A stretch of DNA of 64,000 nt from an uncultured Oscillospiraceae bacterium. Lineage in GTDB: Bacteria > Bacillota > Clostridia > Oscillospirales > Oscillospiraceae. The stretch spans positions 45,118 through 109,117 of the forward strand of contig CAJOEH010000013.1 in assembly GCA_905233385.1 (NCBI GenBank), written 5' to 3'. Positions 31,345 to 38,770 of this stretch are shown here, piece after piece (within the stretch, counting starts at the first letter, position 1; every line of letters begins with the position of its first letter). The notes beneath the pieces were generated by a model. The model was not told the origin of the DNA. It was given only the letters and a program-made list of their open reading frames with translations, and made no database searches. The position numbers and the translations under genes are program-made.

Positions 31345-32811
31345 CTATTTGTTTTTTAATCCCATCGCGATCTCGACGGCCTTGTACGCGCCGTCGTAGA
31401 GCCCGATGGTCTTGTTGACTTTGATTTGTTCGCACATCTGCGCGAAGAGTTCCGTTTCGTTCAGGAACAGATCGACCATCTGCAGGGTGTGCGGCACGTC
31501 CTCGCATTCGAGCGTGCCGTCGCCCATCTCCGCCGAGTGGATCGCGCCCCACTTCTCGTGGCCGCCGATCCGTTTGAGGAAGAGCTTCGGGATCGGGTAG
31601 AACGCGAGCTCGCTCGGCTTCGTCAGCAGAACGTCAGACGAGCGCATGAGCAGGTTCGTGCAGTAGACCGCCTCGAAGATGTTCTCGTGCCAGAAGGCGT
31701 GCACGCCGGTCACCTCGCCGTCGATCGCTTTTTCCGCGAAGGCCGCGGTGTCGTTCCAGTCGTTGAAGTGGGTTTGGCTCATGCCCTCCAGTTCCTTGAT
31801 CCCGGCGCAGAGCTCCTCCCAGACGGCCTTGTAGTCGCCGACGTTGACGTAGAGCGCCGCCTTGCCCGCATTGATCTGCGGGATCAGGTGGCGTATCACC
31901 GCCGCGAACAGCTCGCGCTGCGCGCCCGCGCCGCCGATCGTCATCAAAAAGCGCATCGGCTTGCCGTCTTTCTTGCGGGCGATCCTGCGGTCGCAGTCCG
32001 CTTCGAGGTCTTTGACGAGCTCATGGTCGATGTAATGTCCCGTGTAGACCAGGCTCTCGGGCGGCATGGGTTTCAAGACGTCGTTCTTCTGCATGCCGTT
32101 GAGAATGCGGTAGCCGATGTAGGACTGGTGCGTCTGGATTGTGTGGACGCTCCCCTCCGCGAGGTGCAGCGCCATCGGCCAGTTGTCCGGGATCGCGTTG
32201 ACGACGTATTGCATGCCCGCGTGGAGCGCGGCCTGCGCCGGCCAGACGTGGGTGCCGATGATCGGGATATCCTTCGGCACGTTCGCGAAGACCGCCGCCA
32301 TCAGCTCCGCGTTCTTCTGGTCGGAGGAATTGTAAGTCAGCTGGCGGAAGCCCTCGTAGTTGAGCGGTTCCCAGTAGAGCTTGTTGAAGAGCTTGCTCTT
32401 CTGCGACAGCCGGGAGCCCATGGAATACAGGTCGTTCTGCGCGCCGATGACCTTCGTGCAGGTGGTGGTCTTGAACGAGTTCAGATCCATCCAGTACGGC
32501 GTGTAGCCCAGCGCGTGCGCCGCGGACGCCATCGCGATGGAAATGCGGTAATGGCCGAAGCCCATGCGGATGTTGCCGACGATCAGGCCCTTCTCGCGGT
32601 CGAACGCCGTATCGCCCTCGCCCTCGTCCACACGGATGTCATACACGCCCAGGGGCTCGTGCAGGCAGGCGTTCTCGACGATTTTTACGCGGTAGTCCGC
32701 CTTGCTGTCGTCGCCGTATTTCTTTTGGTACTTGCGCTTGGATTTGACCGCCTTTTTCTGCCCCTTTGCGCTGATCGGATTGCCGAAGATCACGTTTGAT
32801 TTGTCCGCCAT
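31345..32811 (-). CDS. Uncharacterised GT-B-like protein leading the alpha-galactoside operon
   Basis: A 488-residue cytoplasmic protein with no close family I can name. Near residue 75, GLIVGNIRMGFGHYRISIAMA resembles the GxGH N-terminal loop of MGDG-synthase/MurG-like glycosyltransferases. The C-terminal half begins LMTIGGAGAQRE and continues to SDVLLTKPSELAFYPIPKLFL, the layout of a nucleotide-sugar domain. A basic N-terminus (KKAVKSKRKYQKKYG) is notable. ATG 32811 follows GGAGGG. It is the first gene after the operon promoter, 9 bp before the transporter, so its job is likely tied to galactoside use. Confidence 0.6.
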   Translation of the reverse strand: MADKSNVIFGNPISAKGQKKAVKSKRKYQKKYGDDSKADYRVKIVENACLHEPLGVYDIRVDEGEGDTAFDREKGLIVGNIRMGFGHYRISIAMASAAHALGYTPYWMDLNSFKTTTCTKVIGAQNDLYSMGSRLSQKSKLFNKLYWEPLNYEGFRQLTYNSSDQKNAELMAAVFANVPKDIPIIGTHVWPAQAALHAGMQYVVNAIPDNWPMALHLAEGSVHTIQTHQSYIGYRILNGMQKNDVLKPMPPESLVYTGHYIDHELVKDLEADCDRRIARKKDGKPMRFLMTIGGAGAQRELFAAVIRHLIPQINAGKAALYVNVGDYKAVWEELCAGIKELEGMSQTHFNDWNDTAAFAEKAIDGEVTGVHAFWHENIFEAVYCTNLLMRSSDVLLTKPSELAFYPIPKLFLKRIGGHEKWGAIHSAEMGDGTLECEDVPHTLQMVDLFLNETELFAQMCEQIKVNKTIGLYDGAYKAVEIAMGLKNK

Positions 32812-32869
32812 AGCGTCCCTCCTCATACTTTTCGCAGATTTGTGCAATATATATACTTTACATAGAAAC

Positions 32870-32898
32870 ATAGTAACATTTATTTGTCATTTTGGCAA
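32870..32898 (-). promoter_or_regulatory. Promoter of the alpha-galactoside operon
   Basis: TTGCCA and TACTAT with a 17-bp spacer, minus strand, followed by an AT-rich leader. No regulator gene is adjacent. Confidence 0.65.
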
Positions 32899-32934
32899 GA
32901 AGAAAATCCGGTTTTGCGCAAAACGATCTCGGCC

Positions 32935-32984
32935 GGGCTGCCGCGAAGCGCCGCCTTGCGAATCCGCCTATGCAACTCCCGATA
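32935..32984. repeat. Family B tRNA-tail-like repeat fragment
   Basis: GCGAAGCGCCGCCTTGCGAA then TCCGCCTATGC parallels the copies at 34.5 kb (AAGCGCCGCCTTTCGAATCC). Confidence 0.5.
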
Positions 32985-32985
32985 A

Positions 32986-33022
32986 CAGCAAAAACACCTC
33001 CGGAAGGATGGTGTTTTTGCTG
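32986..33022 (-). terminator. Terminator after the YcaQ-like gene
   Basis: AGCAAAAACACC...GGTGTTTTTGCT stem with internal T runs, 20 bp beyond the stop. Confidence 0.65.
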
Positions 33023-33042
33023 TATTTTCCGGTTTTGCCGAT

Positions 33043-34257
33043 CTATCCCGCTTTCGTTTCCCCGCGAAACTCTACCGTCGCGCAGTCGTTAAACCTCGCA
33101 AAGCGGCGGAGCGTCCGGTCCAGCGTGCGCCGCAGTTTTTGGGTCTGCCGCACGCCGGGCTCAAGCCAGACGTTTTTGACGCGGAGCGCGCCGCTTTTTT
33201 GATCGGCCGCCGCCTCGATCCGCCCGATGAAGTCAGCGCCCCAGAGAATCGGCAGGGTATAATAGCCGTACTTCCGCAATTCGGCGGGCGTGTAGATCTC
33301 CCACGCGTAGTGAAAATCCCAGAGCGCGGCGACCAGCGCCTTGTCCCAGAGCAGCGGGTCTAGCGGCGCGAGGAACTCCATCCGCGGTTTGCTGTCAAGC
33401 ATTCCCGCAAGCACGGCCTGCATCAGCGGCTCGTCCTCCGCGAGATAATAGAACGGCGGTTTGATCCCTTCGACCAGCGCGGGCAGGATCGCGCCGCGGG
33501 CTTCCAACACGGAAAGCGACGCCTTGCGCAGGTCCGCTTTCAGCCGGATACCCAAAAAAGCGGGGGAATTCTTGTCCCAGAGCAGGCCGACCGCCCCGAT
33601 CCGCCGCAGAACGCGCCAGCGCGTCAGTTCCCCGTCGTCTTTGCAGGGGTTTTCTGCCGTCAGCAGCGACGCATCCAGATGGCTCTCCGCCAGATCGTAG
33701 TATTTCCGCGAGCCGCTTTTATGGTGGATCACGAGCGTTCCGTCCGTATACAGTTGTTCCAGGACCGAGCGGGCCGCCTTCGACTTCTTATGCCAGTTTC
33801 CGCTCCAATGCATCGAGGAGTGCCAGAAGATCTCCCCGTCGATCGGGAGCGTGTCGCCGGAAACCGGGCCGTTCGCCCGGATATAGGCCAGCGCCTCCCC
33901 TTCCAGCTCCGCAAGTCCGGGAAAGCTCGCGCCGAGTTCCCGGCTGCGTTCCCGATAAGGAGAGAAATACGGCCAGTCCTCCGCGGGCCAGATGGAAAGT
34001 TCCTTGTCCGCGTAGTCCACCAGCAGGCGGTCCTTGTACAGAAGGTCTGCCAGCATAGACTTTCGGAAGCCTTTCACGCGGGATTGCAGCGTGAGCTCCG
34101 CGTTCTTTCCGCAAACGTCCACCGGGTCGTACTGGATACAGCCCGCCTGCCGCACGTAGGCATACGCGCCTTCCTTGCCGGAAAAACGATAGCTGCCGAG
34201 CAAGCCCTGCTTCGCCAGAACGAACCTCCGCGCCTGGGTCTTTGTCAGCATGATCAT
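33043..34257 (-). CDS. YcaQ-like winged-helix DNA glycosylase family protein
   Basis: A 404-residue HTH_42/YcaQ-family protein, whose studied members unhook interstrand crosslinks or excise bulky lesions. The N-terminus (LTKTQARRFVLAKQGLLGSY, GCIQYDPVDVCGKNAEL) and the late block MEFLAPLDPLLWDKALVAAL plus YYTLPILWGADFIGRIE match the family. The catalytic QxQ-type motif is not obvious; QYDPVD occupies the comparable region. Single gene; ATG 34257 follows GGAGGG. Confidence 0.8.
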   Translation of the reverse strand: MIMLTKTQARRFVLAKQGLLGSYRFSGKEGAYAYVRQAGCIQYDPVDVCGKNAELTLQSRVKGFRKSMLADLLYKDRLLVDYADKELSIWPAEDWPYFSPYRERSRELGASFPGLAELEGEALAYIRANGPVSGDTLPIDGEIFWHSSMHWSGNWHKKSKAARSVLEQLYTDGTLVIHHKSGSRKYYDLAESHLDASLLTAENPCKDDGELTRWRVLRRIGAVGLLWDKNSPAFLGIRLKADLRKASLSVLEARGAILPALVEGIKPPFYYLAEDEPLMQAVLAGMLDSKPRMEFLAPLDPLLWDKALVAALWDFHYAWEIYTPAELRKYGYYTLPILWGADFIGRIEAAADQKSGALRVKNVWLEPGVRQTQKLRRTLDRTLRRFARFNDCATVEFRGETKAG

Positions 34258-34700
34258 CCGTTTTCCCTCCGAAAATCCAAGCTTTGGTATCCTGAATATA
34301 GCATACCGGAGGCAAAAAAGCAAGGAGGCGCCTCTCTTGCCGCAAGCGGCAATTCACCTTGAGCCACGGCGGGGACGTTTGCGACCGCCGCCTGAGGCGG
34401 ATAAAGGGAGCAAAAAGGAGTGGCAGCAACAAGGCGATTAGTAAGTGTCGCTCGACGGCACGCAGACAGAGCCGCTGTTGCAACAGGGTGCGACAGTCCA
34501 CCGGACTGTCGCCAAGCGCCGCCTTTCGAATCCACCTTCCGAATGCCCATACCAACAAAAGACGCCATCCGAAAGGATGGTATCGGTGTCCCCTCCATCA
34601 GTTCTTTCTGATCGCACAGTGGATTCGCTTTTCTGCGGAAAAGCCACGGCGGTTGCAAGGCCCAGCCGCCTTTCGAATCCACCTTCACGAATGCCCATAC
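34258..34700. repeat. Family B repeats with tRNA 3'-end-like fragments
   Basis: No gene is supported in this 443-bp stretch. CGACAGTCCACCGGACTGTC (34491-34510, a palindrome) is followed by GCCAAGCGCCGCC and TTTCGAATCCACCTTCCGAA, then a hairpin around 34560-34590. A second unit, GCCGCCTTTCGAATCCACCT, starts near 34668. TTCGAATCCACCTTC is identical to the T-arm/acceptor part of the adjacent tRNA-Tyr. Confidence 0.7.
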
Positions 34701-34702
34701 GC

Positions 34703-34737
34703 AGAAAAGCGAGACACCGGAAGGTGTCTCGCTTTTC
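34703..34737 (-). terminator. Terminator of the tRNA-Thr/tRNA-Tyr transcript
   Basis: AGAAAAGCGAGACACC and GGTGTCTCGCTTTTCT form a 16-bp perfect stem directly after the Tyr CCA end. Confidence 0.8.
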
Positions 34738-34822
34738 TGGTGGGGGAAGGTGGATTCGAACCACCGAAAGCACTGCTAACAGATTTACAGTCTGCCCCCT
34801 TTGGCCACTCGGGAATTCCCCC
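34738..34822 (-). tRNA. tRNA-Tyr (GTA)
   Basis: An 85-nt type-II tRNA with encoded CCA. The acceptor GGGGGAA pairs with TTCCCCC, the anticodon loop is ACTGTAAATC, a long variable arm follows, and the T-arm is GGTGGTTCGAATCCACC. The anticodon GUA reads tyrosine codons. Confidence 0.97.
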
Positions 34823-34835
34823 ATATGAACTTGCG

Positions 34836-34911
34836 TGGAGCCGGTAGACGGACTCGAACCCCCGACCTGCTGATTACAAATCAGCTGCTCTACCAACTGA
34901 GCTATACCGGC
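34836..34911 (-). tRNA. tRNA-Thr (TGT)
   Basis: A 76-nt tRNA with encoded CCA. The acceptor GCCGGTA pairs with TACCGGC, the D-arm has AGCTCAGTTGGTAGAGC, the anticodon loop is ATTTGTAAT and the T-arm is CGGGGGTTCGAGTCCGTC. It is followed 13 bp later by tRNA-Tyr on one transcript. Confidence 0.97.
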
Positions 34912-34945
34912 GTCTGATTCGAGCCTCTGGCTCAACAGCAAGCGT

Positions 34946-34974
34946 ATTATATCAATCGCGACCTCATTTGTCAA
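34946..34974 (-). promoter_or_regulatory. Promoter of the tRNA-Thr/Tyr operon
   Basis: Perfect TTGACA and TATAAT with a 17-bp spacer, about 35 bp upstream of mature tRNA-Thr. Confidence 0.9.
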
Positions 34975-35118
34975 CATCTTTTTTTGCTTTTTCCGAAATT
35001 CAGACTTCCCTGCCGTCCGACGCCGGACGGCACTTTCTTTTTCCGGAAAAATGCGCTATAATAGCTCCGTAAATGATAGATCACGTTACGGAATCCTGGC
35101 CGAAACCGGAGGAAAACC

Positions 35119-36441
35119 ATGCTGCCTTCTGCTTTTCTGGAGCGAATGAAACGCCTGCTCGGCGACGAATATGAAGCCTTCCTCGCGTCCTACGACCGGC
35201 CGCGCAACACGGGGCTGCGATTGAATCCGCGCAAGGTTGCAGCCGCGCTGCCGTTCTGCGCGGAGCGCGTGCCGTGGGAGCCGAACGGGTTTTATCTGCT
35301 GCCGGACGTGCGTCCCGGTCTGCACCCGTATCACGACGCGGGGCTGTTCTACCTGCAGGAGCCGAGCGCGATGGCGCCGGCGGGGCTGCTGGACGCGCGG
35401 CCCGGGGAGATCGTGCTCGATCTCTGCGCCGCGCCGGGCGGTAAGGCGACGCAGCTCGCCGCCGCGATGGAGGGGCGGGGGCTTCTGGTCTGCAACGAGA
35501 TCCACCCGAAGCGGGCGCGGATCCTGTCGTCCAACATCGAGCGGCTCGGCGTGACGAACGCGCTGGTCCTGAACGAGCACCCGGCGAAGCTATCCGAGCG
35601 GTTTCCCCGCTTCTTCGACTGCATTCTCGTGGACGCGCCGTGCTCCGGCGAGGGCATGTTCCGCAAGGAGGACGCGGCGGTGACGGACTGGAGCGAGGAG
35701 ACGGTCGCCATGTGCGCCGAGCGGCAGGGCGAGATCCTCCGCTCTGCGGCGGAGATGCTCCGTCCCGGCGGGCGGCTGGTCTATTCCACCTGCACCTTTG
35801 CCCCGGAGGAAAACGAGGGCGTGATCAGCCGCTTCCTGCATGACCGCCCGGACTTTTACGCCGAAGCGGTCGACGCGCCGTGGTTCGACCGCGGGCGGCC
35901 GGAGTGGATTGAGGACTCCGCGGACGGCGTGGAACGCGCCTTCCGTCTCTGGCCGCACAAGCTGCGCGGAGAGGGGCATTTCGCCGCCGTGCTGCGCCGC
36001 GGAGGGGAAGCGGAACGGACGCTCCCGGCCATGCAGAAGCCCGCCGCGCTGCCGGAGCCGGTCAGGGCCTTCCTTGCGGAAAACGGACTGCCGTTCTCCG
36101 GCGGCGCCGTCCTCTTCGGCGATTCTGTCTTCCTCGCGCCGGCGTTTCTGCCGGATCTGCGCGGCCTGCGCGTCCTGCGCGCCGGGTTGGAGCTCGGCGA
36201 GGTGCGCAAGGGGCGCTTCCTTCCCGCGCACGCCCTCGCGCTCGCGCTGACGGACTTCCCTGTCACGGCGGACTTCCCTGCCGACAGCCCGCAGATCGGC
36301 GCCTATCTGCACGGACAGACGCTGTTCGCGCCGCAGAGCGGCTGGACGCTCGTCTGCGCGGACGGTCATCCGCTGGGCTGGGCGAAGGGCGCGGGCGGCG
36401 TTCTCAAAAACCACTATCCGAAGGGGCTGCGCCGAATATAA
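35119..36441 (+). CDS. RsmF-type rRNA (cytosine-C5)-methyltransferase
   Basis: A 440-residue NOL1/NOP2/Sun-family enzyme. The SAM site is VLDLCAAPGGKATQLAA, catalytic motifs are LVDAPCSGEGMFRK (with PC) and VYSTCTFAPEENE (with TC). The C-terminal region from about residue 300 resembles the PUA-like extension of RsmF. It methylates a cytosine in rRNA, probably 16S. ATG follows GGAGGAAAACC. A TATAAT -10 lies at 35057-35062 with a weak -35. Confidence 0.93.
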   Translation: MLPSAFLERMKRLLGDEYEAFLASYDRPRNTGLRLNPRKVAAALPFCAERVPWEPNGFYLLPDVRPGLHPYHDAGLFYLQEPSAMAPAGLLDARPGEIVLDLCAAPGGKATQLAAAMEGRGLLVCNEIHPKRARILSSNIERLGVTNALVLNEHPAKLSERFPRFFDCILVDAPCSGEGMFRKEDAAVTDWSEETVAMCAERQGEILRSAAEMLRPGGRLVYSTCTFAPEENEGVISRFLHDRPDFYAEAVDAPWFDRGRPEWIEDSADGVERAFRLWPHKLRGEGHFAAVLRRGGEAERTLPAMQKPAALPEPVRAFLAENGLPFSGGAVLFGDSVFLAPAFLPDLRGLRVLRAGLELGEVRKGRFLPAHALALALTDFPVTADFPADSPQIGAYLHGQTLFAPQSGWTLVCADGHPLGWAKGAGGVLKNHYPKGLRRI

Positions 36442-36450
36442 GTCACGTCT

Positions 36451-36481
36451 GAGGCGGCGAATCTTCGCCGCCTTGTTTTTT
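36451..36481 (+). terminator. Terminator after the methyltransferase gene
   Basis: AGGCGGCGA-ATCT-TCGCCGCCT followed by a T run. Confidence 0.85.
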
Positions 36482-36523
36482 ACCCGTTTTCGCCGCTTCG
36501 GGCCAAATATGTGCAAAAAAACA

Positions 36524-36551
36524 TTGAAATTTTGTCGATTTATGCTATGAT
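36524..36551 (+). promoter_or_regulatory. Promoter of the CDP-alcohol phosphotransferase operon
   Basis: TTGAAA and TATGAT with a 16-bp spacer. Confidence 0.75.
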
Positions 36552-36595
36552 ATTACATATGTGTTTTGCTTTTCGCACAGGAAAAGGGAGAGACT

Positions 36596-37549
36596 ATGAA
36601 AACAACGTTTTCCGAAGACATCCGGCGCGCGCAGAAATGTGAAAACATCGGCGATCCGATCGATACATACGTCTTCGATTACACCGGTATGGTGTTTTCT
36701 CGGTTATTCATCAAGCTTCACGTCATTCCGAACGTGATCACCGTGCTGTCCGGCATCGTCGGCGTCGCGGGCGGTCTCCTGCTCTGCTTCGACACCCTGC
36801 CGCTGACGATCCTCGCGGCATTTCTGATCTTCCTGGCGACGACGCTGGACGCGAGCGACGGGCAGGTCGCGAGACTGACGAAGCGCTACAGCAATTTCGG
36901 CAGAACGCTGGACGGCGCCGCTGACTTCGCCGGCTACCTTGCGCTGCACGCGGGTCTCTGCGTCAGGCTCTACCACGCCAACATTCCGTTCACCGAAACG
37001 GAGTGGGGCTATCGGATCGTTCTCGTCGCGGCGGCGGGCATTTACTTCTTCCTCGCGCAGTCGCGCACGGTGGACTATTACAAGAACCTGCACATCTATA
37101 TGCTCTCGCGCGGAGAGCGCGGCGAGCATACGAGAAGCGCCGAGGTCACGGAGCAGATCAAAGCGTCGAAGAAATGGTCGTTCGACCGTCTGCGGCTGCT
37201 CATTTACCGCGAGTATACGAGAGTGCAGGAGTTTGAGACGCCGAAGACGCAGAAGCTGCTCGACAGGATCGAAGAAAACGGCAATATTATTACCCAACAG
37301 CTTTCCGACGCATACTACGCAAAGAGCAGGAAATACGTTCGGGCAACGAACATCCTCGCGTACAACCTGCGCATGGTCGTCCTGTTCATTTCGCTGTTTT
37401 TGCCCGGTCATATGGAATACCTGTACTTTGCGTTCGTCTTCCTGTTCATTGAGGCCGCGCGGATCGTCATCATCGTGAAGTACGAACGGCTGGCCGCCGA
37501 TCTGACGAAACAACAAGAATTATTTACCGAGTTGGAAGCGATATCATGA
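36596..37549 (+). CDS. CDP-alcohol phosphatidyltransferase family protein
   Basis: A 317-residue integral membrane enzyme that joins a CDP-linked alcohol or lipid to a second alcohol. The CDP-AP motif D-G-x2-A-R-x8-G-x3-D-x3-D is complete (DGQVARLTKRYSNFGRTLDG and A-A-D). About six spans are visible, interrupted by a long hydrophilic region (about 175-240), which is larger than in PgsA or PssA. The product is unknown. It overlaps a flippase-like LPG_synthase_TM gene by ATGA, hinting at a dedicated lipid or glycan product. Confidence 0.85.
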   Translation: MKTTFSEDIRRAQKCENIGDPIDTYVFDYTGMVFSRLFIKLHVIPNVITVLSGIVGVAGGLLLCFDTLPLTILAAFLIFLATTLDASDGQVARLTKRYSNFGRTLDGAADFAGYLALHAGLCVRLYHANIPFTETEWGYRIVLVAAAGIYFFLAQSRTVDYYKNLHIYMLSRGERGEHTRSAEVTEQIKASKKWSFDRLRLLIYREYTRVQEFETPKTQKLLDRIEENGNIITQQLSDAYYAKSRKYVRATNILAYNLRMVVLFISLFLPGHMEYLYFAFVFLFIEAARIVIIVKYERLAADLTKQQELFTELEAIS

Positions 37550-38613
37550 AACTGAGATACCGAATCATATTCTTCCTGATCGGCGTTGCCGGTATGGGCG
37601 TGATGCTCTGGCAGTCCGATCTGGAGGCCGTTCCCTGGGACCGTCTGCTGACGCCCAAGACCCTGCTCTTTCTCGCGGGGCTCCTGGGCCTCTGGCTCAT
37701 CATCTATATCATCCACGTCGTCTGCTATTACGTGATCCTCGGAGAGGACGGAAAGAAGATCCCCGCGGTTTCCATGTTTATGATCTGCTTTTCCGGCTTT
37801 GCTCTGAATAACGTCACGCCCGCCGGCCTCATCGGCGGCGAGCCGTACCGGATCATGGCGCTGAAAAAGTACTGCTCGACGGAAAAAGCGAGCGCTTCCA
37901 CGTTTACGTTTTCGCTGTTCTACTTCATCGGGCACGTCACCGTCTGGCTGACCGGCGCCATCGTGTATTTTGCCGTCGGGATCAACGGCCGGCCGGCCAT
38001 CGACACCCTGATGATCATGACGATCGTCGTGACCGTGGCGATCCTGATCGCCTTTTTCGCGAGCAAGCGGCGCGGTCTCGTTCGTCCGTGCATGTCGCTG
38101 CTGACGAAGATCCCGCTGCTGAAAAAGCCGATGAAAAAGATCTACGACAAGAACTGCGACAGTTACGTCGAGATCGACCGCAACATCAAGGAGTTCCGCG
38201 CCACGCGGCTCCGCTTCTGGACGGTATTCTGCCTGCAGTACCTGACGCGGCTGCTGGAATGCGTCGAATACTTCCTCATCTTCCTCTATCTCGGCGCGAA
38301 GATCAACCTCCTCGGCGGCATCCTCATTCTGACGATGGCGTCGCTGGTGGGAAATCTGATCGTCTTCATTCCCATGCAGGCGGGCTCGCGCGAGCTCGGC
38401 ATGTACGCGGTGCTTCCCGCGCTGCATATCAGCGAGGAGCTCGGCGCGATGGGACTGATCCTCTACCGCGTCCGCGACTTCCTCTGCATCCTGCTCGGCA
38501 TTTCGCTGATCCTGTTCGAGAAGAAAAAGATCAACAAGGACGAGCCCGCTTCCGAGGTCATCAAGGAGATCCTCGAAGCGGAAGATCTCGAAGCATCGCC
38601 GGAGGCCGAATAG
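37546..38613 (+). CDS. Lysylphosphatidylglycerol synthase TM-region (YbhN/UPF0104) protein
   Basis: A 355-residue protein with about eight transmembrane spans and family blocks ALNNVTPAGLIGGEPYRIMALKK-like (N-V-T-P-A-G-x4-G-E-P-Y-R) and VFIPMQAGSRELGMYAVLP, typical of MprF-like flippase regions lacking the aminoacyltransferase domain. The C-terminus is acidic and cytoplasmic. It starts inside the stop of the CDP-alcohol phosphotransferase gene. A lipid-translocation role for that enzyme's product is inferred. Confidence 0.85.
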   Translation: MKLRYRIIFFLIGVAGMGVMLWQSDLEAVPWDRLLTPKTLLFLAGLLGLWLIIYIIHVVCYYVILGEDGKKIPAVSMFMICFSGFALNNVTPAGLIGGEPYRIMALKKYCSTEKASASTFTFSLFYFIGHVTVWLTGAIVYFAVGINGRPAIDTLMIMTIVVTVAILIAFFASKRRGLVRPCMSLLTKIPLLKKPMKKIYDKNCDSYVEIDRNIKEFRATRLRFWTVFCLQYLTRLLECVEYFLIFLYLGAKINLLGGILILTMASLVGNLIVFIPMQAGSRELGMYAVLPALHISEELGAMGLILYRVRDFLCILLGISLILFEKKKINKDEPASEVIKEILEAEDLEASPEAE

Positions 38614-38626
38614 CGGCGGAGCGCAC

Positions 38627-38660
38627 TGCAACCGTTTTGTCAGTTTTGCAACCGTTTCGT
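38627..38660 (+). promoter_or_regulatory. Direct repeats upstream of the murA promoter
   Basis: TGCAACCGTTTTGT and TGCAACCGTTTCGT are spaced 20 bp start to start, ending 10 bp before the -35 box. Two-turn spacing suggests a protein-binding site; the regulator is unknown. Confidence 0.5.
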
Positions 38661-38670
38661 TAATTTCCTC

Positions 38671-38699
38671 TTTACAATCGCGGTTCTGTGTGCTATACT
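38671..38699 (+). promoter_or_regulatory. murA promoter
   Basis: TTTACA and TATACT with a 17-bp spacer. Confidence 0.75.
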
Positions 38700-38770
38700 G
38701 ACTCTGCCTTTTTTTGGATTACTAATCTGCCGCATATGGGAGATACTCCTAATATGAGAGGATAATGATA

